From NCBI GenBank assembly GCA_023897205.1, contig JAHWDD010000020.1, positions 1 to 56,531 on the forward strand: a stretch of DNA of 56,531 bases, written 5' to 3'. This stretch comes from Exophiala sp. HKRS030. Lineage: Eukaryota; Ascomycota; Eurotiomycetes; Chaetothyriales; Herpotrichiellaceae. The number at the start of each line of letters is the position of its first letter. Position 1 is the stretch's first letter. This document shows, piece after piece, positions 1-10,452 of this stretch. Below the pieces are notes generated by a model. That model did not search any database. It had not been told where the DNA came from and saw only the letters and a list, made by a program, of their open reading frames with translations. Made by a program: the position numbers and the translations under genes.

Positions 1-540
1 TGGCGCTGTCCTATCATGAAGCTGCGAGATTTGTGCGCCTTTTAGCGTTGACTTCATGATTCTTGGCTGGTCGATCTTTCTACGGCCAAAACGACTACTC
101 CGCTGTCGCGCACAGCCAATGAAATGGAACTCTGAGTCTGCAATGCCTCGTCCCCAATCTTCGATCGAAGTTGAAGCCCAGGTTGCAATGCGCCATGTCT
201 GATATTCCACAAAGTGTTGTTTAAGGTGCCTTGCTACAGCTATCCGAGAGATCTCCAGCTAGATTACGAATCGAGACTGCATGCTCCTCAAAGTGGACTG
301 CGTCGGTACCGCTGAACTCTATCCTAGAACTTCTCTCATTTCCCGAAATTGTCCCCTTATCGTTCGACCTTGCAAGTCAACGAAAGCTTCCTGAAAGCCA
401 GTTATGATCAAGCTCTGGTGCGACAAATTGGGCCAATACACCGAATCACGAATTGTGGGCGCCAACAACCTGGAAAGGCATGGGTTGTTAGTCAAAGCTC
501 GTGATTCGAAGGGGGGTTTCCTCAATCCATCTTTTCCACC
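1..540. other. Left edge, no gene recognised
   Basis: No reading frame here shows a family I recognise. Short open frames occur on both strands but have no supporting motifs. A variant of the recurrent TTTGTGCGT motif lies at 29-43 (ATTTGTGCGCCTTTT), one base different from the copies at 7421 and 26978. An alternative last exon of the neighbouring MAPR gene could extend down to 541. Confidence 0.4.
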
Positions 541-654
541 TCAACTCAAAGACAAGCAAACGCAAAGTGCTTGGGCACTTTGGTATCCCTCCTCACGTGC
601 ACCATTACCACTGATCATTATTCCACCACATAAGACGGGATCGCTCTGTAGAAT

Positions 655-1466
655 TCAAAAGAGCAGAAGATTGCCTTGCGATTCTCTCCCGTCAACACCA
701 AAATGACGTACCTTGCCCACAACCTTGTATCGGTTGGTGAAGAAAGTATACCACTCGTTAAGGACAGTCTTGTATTGGTCTTCGAGGTCATGCCATTCGG
801 GAACACAGTCTTCAGGGCTGAGGCTGGATGTTGCCAGGGCACGGGAAGGATCCTTGCCCGCGTAGACTAGAAAGCAAACTACATCAATTCTCTGACAGAA
901 AGACGCTGGATGTGTTCTCCACCACTGCGCAGCGCAATGTTGGGAGGGACGCTTGGGAGGCCGCCATGAGAGATATTGTCTAGAATGTGGCCTTTTCTCT
1001 CGCCAGGACTGTAGAGGAAGTCAGTTGCATACCGTGGTAAGGTCCATTGGGTCCGTAGGCTGGGTTTCGAGAAACATCGAACACGATCCCTTTAATCGCT
1101 ACGAGCGTTGGCTTGAATGGATGGGTTCCTGGCTCGACAAACGTAAGCATCTAGACCTGTGTCTGCCTGCAACTGTTCTAGAGTCTGGTTGTTTTCTAAC
1201 GTACCATCACAATTACCCAGGTCCTCGTAAGTGATATGATCGTCTTTAGGATCATCAAGCTGCGATGGCGTCCTCAGTGAAGGATTGCTCGGTTCTCGAT
1301 AGTGGTGGCGTGGTCTGGTAGGATCACGGAATGACATTGAGACAGGTCTCTTTGGATGATCAGGTCCTGCTTGAGGAGGAAAGTTTTCGGTCAAGGAGGG
1401 CGGATACAGGAAGAGGAGGTTGGAGATGTAGAAGATCCAAAACACTCTAGCGATTTGTCTGCTCAT
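655..1466 (-). CDS. Membrane-anchored MAPR/Dap1-like heme-binding protein
   Basis: This is a cytochrome b5-like heme/steroid-binding protein of the MAPR (PGRMC1/Dap1) family, which binds heme through tyrosines and in fungi supports cytochrome P450 and sterol metabolism at the ER. Proposed exons on the minus strand are 1466-1205, 1128-1033 and 866-655, with introns of 76 and 166 nt; the joined frame is continuous and gives about 189 residues. The N-terminus has one hydrophobic segment (residues 6-25) and a Pro-rich linker. The domain follows: KPTLVAIKGIVFDVSRNP, then AYGPNGPYHVYAGKDPSR with the heme-ligand-type Tyr region, then the WYTFFTNRY end typical of fungal members. A further intron at 646-711 is possible and would give a different short tail ending at 541. 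The 166-nt intron is long for this window. The gene looks intact. Its start lies 32 bp from a TTTGTGCGT motif. The family call is firm; a copper link is only positional. Confidence 0.75.
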
Positions 1467-1497
1467 ACATATGCACGATCAGCCTGCTTCGCCTCTT

Positions 1498-1508
1498 CAC
1501 GCACAAAT
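1498..1508 (-). promoter_or_regulatory. TTTGTGCGT motif upstream of MAPR gene
   Basis: The minus strand reads ATTTGTGCGTG here, 32-42 bp upstream of the MAPR start codon and in the same orientation as the gene. The 9-mer TTTGTGCGT recurs at 7422, 23791 (minus) and 26979. A role as a transcription-factor site is inference. Confidence 0.35.
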
Positions 1509-2051
1509 GTCGCAGCCGCTGTGCAATCGTATTCGAGGCTTGGGGCTTGGCTATGCTCAAGCGCATTGCGGCGACAGATGATCGGCCGCGGCCACCCAGT
1601 CCTCCATGCCTCCGACCGTGTTCTCTATCAGATCAACCGTCTGCTATCATTTGGATTGCCGTGTATTCTGGTCACATGGAGCACACAAATACCGGAACTA
1701 TGGGATAGACGCAGGCAGGCGAAGTGACCTTCTGACAGGGTCGAAAGTATCAAGTCATTCGTGGCTCAAATTATCAAGGAGAGGTTGAACAAAGGCATTC
1801 ATTCTAGACTTCAATTTAAAATTAAAGGTCATCGGACTGTTTCCTCAACACCAAAAAGTGCTTTACAGTAAGTGCTCTATCTCTATAGTCGCCTGCATTA
1901 CTATTTATCCAGCGGACGTACGATCCCCTTCGAATAGAACTTTATTGGGCGCTTCGCCGACAGATCTCTTTGAATCCTCCGTAAAGCTTCTGGATCGAAT
2001 GCAATGGAGATGCGTTCATGCTGAATGATTGATGCCATCCGCCTGGTCCCT
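1509..2051. other. Intergenic, no gene recognised
   Basis: This stretch lies between the divergently read MAPR promoter and the 3' end of the multicopper oxidase. Open frames on the plus strand (to about 1788) lack recognisable motifs. I see no repeat or RNA gene. Confidence 0.4.
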
Positions 2052-4665
2052 TTACAATAGAACGAAGAGCAACAGCAGCGAGAATAGAAAGCTAAGATAT
2101 TGGCGAGGACAATTACCAGATAGGGTGCTGGCTGCAGAAGTCCCTTCCGCCTGCGAATTCTTCGTTGCTGGATTGTTGAACGCATTCTGGATAGATCCTA
2201 CCATATCCATCATTCGTTCCTCGTTCTCAACAAGCACCACAGCCATGCCGCTCTGTTGATCAATTCAGGAGAGTGTCTACCGGTCGGTGAAATAAGACTT
2301 ACCACAAGATGCCATTGCACATGGCAATGAAACAACCATGCCCCCGGATTGTCGGTGATGTACCTAAGAACGTTAGTAAATTTAGTGATCCGCCGAACAG
2401 CCTCTTTGCACACCTGATAACTGCCCAGCCCGAAGGCGGCAAATCGATGGTATCGCGATATGGCGGATTCTGGAGATTGATCATCGACGAGGGTGCATCA
2501 GTAACAGATTCGAACGGAAAGTCGCCTTCGCCGGCCCCGAGGAACCAGAATTTGTGGCCGTGTAGGTGCATCGGATGGCCCATCTGCAAATGATATCTCG
2601 TGAGCCAGAACTTGCTATGACGTTGACTCAAACGGATTGGCGAACTTACCGTGTCCATCGAATCATTCGCGACCTTCATAATAATATCAACGGTAGCGTT
2701 GGCAGGGGTAAAAAGTGTAGTGGCTGCATTCCAGCCGTCAGAGACGCTCCCATAGATAATAGGCCGAGCAGGCTCTGCGAATGGTTCCCTGTTAGCCACC
2801 CAAGTCACGATGCCTGTTTGGTTGATTGCGAAATGTCGAGTAACGGTGGCCGCCCCTGATGGCGCGGTGTTGCCCGTGAATGGAGCAAGTGTCTGGTCGT
2901 CAAGCTCGACAGTCCCTGATGTGGCGGATCCGTTGACGAGCATCCACGGCGAGACCAGGTCACTCATCATAGTCATGTTAGTATTGTTGGTCATATTCTG
3001 GAGGAATTAGTCATAATATCACGTTGCCCGGTGTCATCGACTCGCCTGGTATGACAGTATCGCTTGCCCTTCGATGACTTGCTGCATGTCACCATAGGGA
3101 TAAGCTGCAAATCTAAAAGAATAGTCTCCGGGATTTTGATCAAGCCGTATCATGACGGAATACCGCTGGCCAATAGAGATGTGCAGAACCTGCCCGAAGG
3201 TTAACATGAATCATTGTTAAGAGTTGCTGCGGACAGACCTGAACTTCTTGAGGAGTCACATAGAGTCCATCCGCTTCATACACGAACATGGAATGACCGT
3301 CCAACGAGACGCTGAGTCTGCTGACAGCTCCAGCATTGACGAGATGTAGAGCGGTCCAGCCACGAGATGCGTCCGCGGTGAAGGTGAAGAAATCCGATGT
3401 AGTATTCGTGCAAGTTTCGAGTGGAAGTGAACTCGCATTGAAGCCTGGCCTAAACATCATGGGTGGGCTGCAACCGCGTGGGCCCAAAGCCATTTGCGGC
3501 ATGTCTGCCATGGTACTCATGGTTCGGTCCTCTGTGCCCACCGACGCCGTAGATGATCCCATTATCGCCATAGAAGTCATTGTCGAAGAAATGGCACTCA
3601 TATCAGACATGGCAGTGCCCGTTGACGGGCTTGCAGTGTTATCTGACCTTTTCCGCATGCTCATGGACATAGCTTCCGTTGTCATCGCAGGCATCGATGC
3701 TGTATCCATCGACATTGAAGCCATGTTCATTCCACTGATGGTTGACGACTCCATTGCCATCGGCATAGTGTCAGGGTCATGAGGATCGTTGGCGATGCTG
3801 GATTCAACGCCCAGGCCTGGTCCGGCTTCGAGTATGTTGTGGGGCAGACATTGGACTCTTCCTCTCCCGTTCGCCAAAAGACTGTCAACACACTGAGGGA
3901 ACGCACCAGTCGTGAAATATTCGTCGTATATTCGATCGGAGAGCCTGTGGTACCAGTCAGATAGCAGGAGAGTTGTTCCGCTGCGCTCAGCGTGTAGCAT
4001 CATATCAAGCTCGGAGCTGCTCTGAGCAAGGCTCTCGAATGGACGCGGCCGGGATGGGGACGGATGTATCAAGAGCGGCCCGCGTAAGGCGTCGTTGTAG
4101 TAGGCTCGAAAGTGAGAATGGTACCAGTAAAATCCGTACTCGTCGGCTGTGGAAAATCGATAGGTGAAGTTACCTCCTGGCGGGATGGGAAACTAGACAC
4201 GTATAAGACGGGTACGAGCAGTCAAATATCCCACCAACCTGAGTTACGCCAGGAACACCGTCCATATCTGGACTTCCACGCTGGAGGAGGCCTAGTGTTA
4301 TCATGTCAATGTTCTGCTGAACCGCGTAGACCGCACCTTTTCGACTGGAGCGACCTACCATGCCAATGAATTGTTGTCTCGACCGGCAAATCGTTCTGGA
4401 CAAATATTTCAAGATCGTCTCCTTCTTCAGCTTCAATCAAGGGCCCCGGCTGCTGGTTGTTGATGAGGTACACTTCGCGCGCGAATCCATCTGGTTCAAT
4501 GTCAGACAAAGCAATGAAAATCATCCTTTCAGGCTTACCAGGGCTTCGGATACCTGTACTGAGAGTCAGTTCGTATGAACGAGTGTCGGCCAGAGCATTT
4601 TGCACTGCTGAGCAGACAAGCAACACAATCAAGTGTGGATATGATGGCATGTTGGAGTAGAGCAT
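2052..4665 (-). CDS. Met-rich multicopper oxidase, intact, surface anchored
   Basis: Nine exons: 4665-4539, 4490-4359, 4291-4239, 4192-3239, 3189-3046, 2997-2650, 2583-2414, 2363-2303, 2252-2052. They total 2190 nt and encode 729 residues without a break. A secretion signal (about residues 1-26) precedes three cupredoxin domains. All copper motifs are present: HWHG at 84-87, WYHSHF at 127-132, HPMHLHGH at 589-596 and HCHVQWH at 655-661. The position ten after the type-1 Cys is Met666, so the axial ligand is Met, as in CueO and ascorbate oxidase. An insert at 247-338 holds 21 Met in 92 residues, mostly as MxM or MxxM with Ser/Thr/Asp, like the copper-gathering inserts of bacterial CueO/CopA. 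The C-terminus ends in a short hydrophobic tail, suggesting a GPI-anchor signal. Likely role: oxidation of Cu(I) to Cu(II) at the cell surface. Intron 2998-3045 starts with GC instead of GT. A decayed paralogue lies at 18695-21308. Laccase or Fe(II) oxidase activity cannot be excluded. Confidence 0.88.
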
Positions 4666-5277
4666 GAGGAACGAGGATCAGGCACCAAACGAGCAGAAAA
4701 GTGATGATTGTAAGCCGGGGGGAGGAAGGCAACATAGGGAAAGGCGCAATCTCGTGAATGTTCTCCGCTACGAGTTATGTATTTGCCCAATTGAGGCACG
4801 GAGCATTGCCGATTGCAGTCAGAGCCTGGCTTTGCGGCGCGATTTCTGCGTATTTCTCGGCAGTGGCAGTGTCCGATTGGTGTCGCTCAACGAATAGGGC
4901 GGAAGTCGGAGACCCCAGCGGCTGAACAGCCAACAAGACTGTTGGCCACATTCGTGTGAGCCGAGCTGGGGGGGCCCTTTCCTGGCGAGCTCGCTATCAT
5001 TCACTACCAAAGGAAGCCAATCATTACTCTCTCTGCCGCTGAGGTGTTTTCGCGTATTTTTGAATTCCGTTCTCAAATAAGCAAGGGTGTGATCGAACTG
5101 CCGGCTCTGATTCAAGACAGTCAGAAACGACGACATCCAAAAGGATCGGATGTACTCCCGCTGTTTGTGGTTCGCCGCCGACCGATTCCACGAAGAATTG
5201 TTACAATATTAACTCCAAGGACATCAAGATCAGAAAATGAGCACGACACATGCATTGTTTGGTGAAACCAAGACAGA
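4666..5277. other. Upstream region of the oxidase gene
   Basis: No gene is recognised between the oxidase start and the Hrd1-like remnant. ATTTCTGCGTATTT at 4842-4855 resembles the recurrent ATTTGTGCGTSTTT motif with two differences, about 180 bp upstream of the oxidase start; this is too weak to call a site. Confidence 0.4.
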
Positions 5278-6459
5278 ATTAGTGGTCAGAAAGCACTTCG
5301 GTGGGCCTTTCTTGTTGCTGATTTGGCGCAGGCTGTTGCCAATATTTCGCTTTTAATAGCGGCTTTATTGGTGCTGAGCCTTCAACATTGCGTCTACGAG
5401 CGACTACCTCCTGATGAGATCGAGGTGATCTTCGAAAAATACATCATCAAAACCACGGAAACATTGCTGGCCACATTTATGGTCGGAGAAAGGCTGGATA
5501 TGTGCTACATATTGACATTCATTACTCTGTCAGCAGCAAGAGTCTGGGCCTGGATGACAGCGGGCAGAGTGAAATTTTCGAGCAGCAACCACGAATGGCC
5601 TGGAAGCGGCGTGCTCGATTTTTTATCTCGCTCACGATGACCGTTATCTTCGATGTCATGATGTTTTTCCATGCAGCGAACACCATGCGGAATACGGCGC
5701 GACGAACTATGCTAATGTTCGCTTTCGAACTTGCAGATTTGATCCTTTTGTCTTCATCTGCGACAGCTCGTTACCTATGGTGCACCGTGAATGTGGCCAA
5801 AGCTGGAGTGGAAAGATCAGACCAGCTGCCTTTCGACGGAGAACCAGACGCCTTAGACGTTGAGCCCGATGGAGGTAATGGAAGTACGTCTTGGTTGTTC
5901 CACCTGGAACTATGGACAGGTAAGAACGAGAATGAGATATCCTCCTGAGTCATTCTTGAGGTTTCATGCACCGTTGGTTGATGGTTTGTTATGCCAGCTT
6001 GCGACTATGGCAGTGTTTGAACCCTGACAGACTCCCTCGTAAAGACACTTCGAGATGCGCACTTTCTCTCCATTACATCCTTATTTGGTCCACCTCCTAC
6101 GCTTCCTGTGCCCATGTCATGCGCGATGCTGCTGCCGCCATCTACAAAATCACAAAGGATATTGATGGTCACATCGTCGTCGACGGGTAGTACGAATGGT
6201 TGACAATACATTTCGCAATGCCGTCGAAGATCAACTTTGCATTTCGGGTATGTGTGCTATTTGCCGCATAGAATTTATCCTTCGTTCACAGTTGCCCCAG
6301 AAGAATGCCAACCATCCCAGAGTCCTACCATGCGGGCATGTCTTCCATCGACAATGCTTGCAACTTTGGTTCCAATCTCGAACCACCTGTCCACTTTGCC
6401 GGGCCAGTGCTGGCGTACCGAAACCGAACGATTTCAAGGCCACTTCGGGAGTTCGCTGA
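5278..6459 (+). pseudogene. Hrd1-like RING-H2 membrane E3 ubiquitin ligase, frameshifted
   Basis: Hrd1/synoviolin is the multi-spanning ER ligase that ubiquitinates misfolded proteins. The remnant has the family's order of signatures: a membrane span then PPDEIEVIFEKYIIKTTETL (5411-5470, Hrd1 RPIEVExLYEKxWFxxTET), then the EIFEQQPRMAW block (5571-5603), then FDVMMFFHAANTMRN and MLMFAFEL, then LHYILIWSTSY with HVMRDA, and finally a RING-H2 finger at 6244-6420 (CAICR...CGHVFHRQCLQLW...CPLC). A one-base loss near 5570 shifts the frame between AGRV and EIFEQQP. A TAG at about 6188-6190 and another frame change separate the membrane part from the RING. An intron probably begins at 5921 (GTAAGA). 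The first Hrd1 exon and the long C-terminal tail are not seen. Sequencing error cannot explain all the breaks, so I treat it as a pseudogene. Confidence 0.6.
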
Positions 6460-6976
6460 GGACAAAGTTGGGATACACAATGCTATACGGTTGCTTGGGA
6501 CGTGGCACTCATCCCATTTAAGGATCTTCCGGGTGTAGACCATATCTCGAACGGCTTGTGTTCACTTGCAGAGAAGTCTAGAAGCCGGACTTAGGGTCGA
6601 CAGACGTCGATGGACTCAGATGGCTTCCAGAGCACTTCATTATCAGCCTGGTCACAACTGCTCTCACTTGCTTCGTAAAAACTATTCTAAATTATGATAC
6701 AATGCTGCAAGTCCCAGGTGCTGCGCCCATCGTAACATTGACGCTGCAAACTTCGGAAATGTTCGTGCGAATATAGAATCGCCATCGCCATTCAGCTCCA
6801 GGTTCGGTCCAATGCTTCGCCGGCACAGTATGTGTGAACGAATAGGACATGCTACGGTCACACTGAGGACGAGGCGCAAGACCGGACTCTGTTGGACTCC
6901 GACTCCTTTGAACAAAAGCAACGAAAGAAGGCATTTCACCGAGGGGAAGATTAACTCAATGATACATATGTCCCTT
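6460..6976. other. No gene recognised
   Basis: Frames on both strands in this stretch give low-complexity-free but unrecognisable peptides. It lies just beyond the stop codon of the DUF4396 fragment. Confidence 0.4.
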
Positions 6977-7269
6977 TTAATGACAGGCCTTTCCAAACAG
7001 TTTGAGCTGTGCATAGTTGTATGGTCACGGAGTGACGAAGCCCGCGAAAGTAGATATAGCGGCGGCGAGCCAGAATGCAGGAGAGTCGAGGTTGACCATT
7101 CCGCCTGCCAAATGATAATCGACAAAATTCGTAGACGCCTCCACCGCCATCATAGAGACCAAGCTCATTCCAACCGCCTTTTTCGCTGCAGCTTTGAGAG
7201 GTAATCTGTCCTTACCCAGGCTGAGGAAGCATGTTTCTACCAAGATAGATGTCAAGATACCCATTGACA
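6977..7269 (-). pseudogene. 3' fragment of a short-type DUF4396 membrane protein
   Basis: After an acceptor (TTACAG) at 7270 the frame runs SMGILTSILVETCFLSLGKD, KAVGMSLVSMMAVEASTNFV, DYHLAGGMVNLDSPAFW, AGFVTP, a TGA at 7025-7027, then PYNYAQLKLFGKACH and a TAA at 6977. This matches the C-terminal half of the short DUF4396 subtype, whose proteins normally read ...AGFLAPLPYNYxRL...ACH, so the TGA replaces a Leu. The N-terminal half, with its CLVGC...GDFSA segment, is not found between 7270 and 7896. It differs from the long DUF4396 gene at 22260. The fragment lies downstream of the truncated ATPase on the same strand, and both are cut on the sides that face each other, which suggests one deletion or replacement removed both ends. 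Subtype recognition rests on memory of the family. Confidence 0.65.
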
Positions 7270-7895
7270 CTGTAACGAGAGGAGCATGGTTAGTATTTCG
7301 TTCTCGGCTGGATGAATGGCGTCAAACCATTGCGTTATTCGGATTGCGAAAGACTTCTGACCCTCAATTCCGACTCTGAAAGATTCCTCGAAGTTACGCC
7401 TGATCTTTACGAAGCGCGCAATTTGTGCGTCTTTTCTTGTGGCCGTAGGCAGTCATGGCGATCCTCATGCTGACCCCTAAAAGTGTAACCTCGCAGATCT
7501 GTAGGGATGGGAAACAAGGGCTAAACCTTTTCACTGCTTCAATCCACTCAACGCTTTTATAAGGTTCGTAGCTACAAATAGGTTAAGTCCTCGTACATTT
7601 CACTTTAGCACAAACCAAGAGGATTTTGTAGTCATCGATCGCATAGATTGGCCAATTCAGGAAGTTGCACTGTCATATACTCCTCTCATAGTTTCTCCCC
7701 CCCACCGGAGTTGAAGCTGTGGTACAGGCAACGTATCAAGAGTGAAGCTCGGGCGTCGTTCAAATCTATGCCACCCTGCCTGTGTCTCGGTTATCAGTTA
7801 GGCATGGTCAGCCGATGTGCCCACCACTTTTCGTAGTCGAACGAAATGACCCAGTGCCGTAATGAAGACTGATCCTCGGGGTTCCAGGGGGAGGA
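7270..7895. other. Breakpoint region between two truncated copper-island genes
   Basis: This stretch separates the 3'-cut ATPase from the 5'-cut DUF4396 fragment. I find neither missing gene end in it. It contains one TTTGTGCGT copy at 7422-7430. No transposon protein or terminal repeat is visible. Confidence 0.4.
7421..7435 (+). promoter_or_regulatory. TTTGTGCGTCTTTT motif copy
   Basis: ATTTGTGCGTCTTTT here matches GTTTGTGCGTCTTTC at 26978 over TTTGTGCGTCTTT. It lies about 150 bp upstream of the surviving DUF4396 fragment but in opposite orientation to it. Function is inferred only from recurrence. Confidence 0.3.
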
Positions 7896-9845
7896 TTATT
7901 CATGTGCCACGGCATCGCCAGCTTGGGCCTTCATATATGCTTCGATATATCTGCCGATAAGGAGAAAAAGAGTCAAGAAGACCACTGAATCGAAATAGGA
8001 CATGCCTGACCCACTCCCTTCCATGGACCCGTCCGCTGGCATGGCTGATGTACGCGTTGCGGCAATGATGAGTTCTGCGATCGACGCAAAGTATGCGATG
8101 GATGTTCCAAAAGAGATTAGCATGTTCATACTGCCGAATCGATAAAATCTCTTGAAAATAGGAACTTGACTTCCCGGCCTCCACAGCGCGCGTAACTCCT
8201 TGTATGTGCGCCGGTGGAAAAGATTTGCGGCGAAAAAGTAAACGGGAGTGGCCATAATGCAATTAGCCCACTCTGCACGTGTAACCCCCGCGCGCTCTGC
8301 CATGAGATATTTATACCCCGAATTGTCATGGGGGACGAGATTCATGTAGACAATACCGATGATAAAGGCAGGAATAGCCACCACAGCAGATAAGCCAACG
8401 CGATATAGGATATGGCGCTGTTCTCGTGCCATCATCTTTCTGGACCGCTCTTCGAGGGTTGGGGGGTGGTGAACCGAGACTTCGAAAGAAGGATCAGTGT
8501 CCTTCACTGCTGATAACAATGTCCTCACTGTGAAGTGCGGTGGGTTTGGAGTGTATGACACCGTCAAGATAGGATCTTTCAAAGTTGGCATGGTCTCGAT
8601 GGTCACCGACTTCACGCGCTTCATTGCCTGTACGACGCGATCGGGACACCGCCCGCAATGCATCCCGTCAATGCGAACTGGAATCGTGCGGTCTGAACCT
8701 GTCTCGGGGTGGGACTCAGCGGTAGACAACGTGTCGAGTCTGGCGCCGTAGCCAACCCCTTCAATGGTGGTGGAGATGTCGTCGACATGATCCTTGCCTG
8801 CAAAGTAAACTGAGGCAGCATGGTTGATTAGGCTCACGTCTGCTTTCGAGACGTAATCCAAGTCTTGAAGAGCCCTTGTGATGTTCCCGATGCAGGAACT
8901 GCAAGTCATGCCGTCTATAGCGTACGTCGCATGCCACAAGTCGGCAAGGGCGCTTTTGTTGGGTGGTCGAGATGCAAAGTATTCTTGAACCGCGTCAAGG
9001 GACGCCGAGTAACCAACATCTTCAATCGCATCGATAATCTCTTTGACACGATGTTGCACGTCTTCCCCATCAAATATCACTACGGCGCTGTGAGTGATGA
9101 GACTAACATCGGCCGATCGAACCCAGACACGCTCGTTGAGTGCTCCGGTGATGGCACCGACACATGAGCTACAGGTCATGCCTTCCACCACAAAGTTGGC
9201 TTTGGACTGCTTGGGTACGTCTGGGAGATGGTCGACAACAAGGGAAAAACTCTCAACCTCTTCTGTCGCACATTTCGAACTCGGCTGACATTGTTGGCAG
9301 TGCTCGAGGTGGCGGCTTCTCTTGTCCGCGTCGACCTCGGCGATATGGGAACGCCATCGGGAAAGAGCGTATTCAAATGATGGCGGCTCCAGACCTTGGT
9401 GCAAGTTGGATGGCAGGTCTCTTTGCGACGAGGTTGGATCTGGGACAAGGTCAAAGATGTCATAACCGGCATCATCGAGAGCTTGGGCGATGGTGGTGAT
9501 GTCAAGCGAGCGTGAATGCCTCACTGTGACCGTGTGCGAGACAATTGACACCTGGACAGAATCCGGCGCAGGTCGCAGCCTGGAAAAGATGGATTCGATG
9601 TGCGACGCGCAGGTCGGGCAGTGCAGGTTGGAGATGAGAAAGGTGGTCTGCATCAGTAGACCACCCAAGGGGTTTCGGCGACCCAGGTACTTCATCTTTG
9701 AATTGTGAGGAGATTGGCACGTCTGGAAGAACTGGACGAAGAATGGGATTCGACGAGTTGATGTGGCGGCCATATCGTTGGGTCTGGAGACCCTCTTATG
9801 TTTGCATATTGGGGTAGCCGGTTGCTCCCCCTCCTGGAGCCACAT
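7896..9845 (-). pseudogene. Copper P-type ATPase, N-terminal half only
   Basis: The frame encodes 649 residues. It holds four metal-binding (HMA) units: CPTC at 76-79, GMTCSSC at 223-228 and 313-318, and CGRC at 397-400, plus a Cys pair at 183-186. The first four membrane spans follow, through YFDSVVFLTLFLLIGRYIEA. It is clearly paralogous to the ATPase at 27310 but diverged. The protein stops at GDAVAHE, exactly where the intact copy continues GDAVAALSKLKSTEA. The actuator (TGES), CPC, DKTGT and GDGIND parts are all absent, so it cannot be a transport ATPase. The likely original start is Met65 or upstream of it. Whether the stub is expressed, perhaps as a copper-binding membrane protein, is open. 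The reading frame itself has no internal stop, so the truncation may be recent or the stub may be maintained. Confidence 0.85.
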
Positions 9846-10452
9846 GCCGATGAGCGCTTTTCGCGTAAAGGTGACTCAAGCTCCTGGACACAGGGGACAG
9901 GCCGGCGTTAATATCGCACGCCCAGCTTGGGGAGTCGATCGTCGCCCAAGGGGCCTTGATGCTAACCATAATCACCAGTTGAAACGATTCTCCATCGCCC
10001 AAGCGCCGAAGGTCGTGAACCACACCCCGAAAAGATTCGAGCTTCAAAGCTCCCAAGGTCATCCATCACCAATTAGCGTTCATACTGCGTTTAGCTGCCG
10101 TATGTCAGAATCGAAACAAAGCTGACTAAAACTTGGGCGCATAAAGGCCTCAAGAAGATCCATGGCTGTAGCATTCTGGCCAAGAACAACCCTTTCCTAC
10201 CCAACGGAACAACGCCCCTGTTTCTCATCCCTTCAATACTTGTGTTCTCAAGTAAGCGAATATACTCTCCTCTTTTCGGCCTGCCATCTGCAGCCTGTCT
10301 TGCACGCAATGATGGGCTTCATGAATCGCCAAAATCATATAAAGACGCAATGAGACCAACGAGCGCATCCCGTGAGTCAACACGTTTCCTGACATCCAGA
10401 TCGTTCATTGACAGCGAACGTCTCCATCACATCAGTATGAGCCAAACATATC
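9846..10452. other. Upstream region of the truncated ATPase
   Basis: No gene recognised. The minus strand has ATTGCGTCTTTATA at about 10327-10340, a partial match to the GTGCGTCTTT end of the recurrent motif. This is too weak to annotate separately. Confidence 0.35.

Noticed and set aside
3336..3782. Plus-strand 148-codon frame inside the oxidase
   Set aside because: Antisense shadow of the Met-rich exon, which is supported by all copper motifs.
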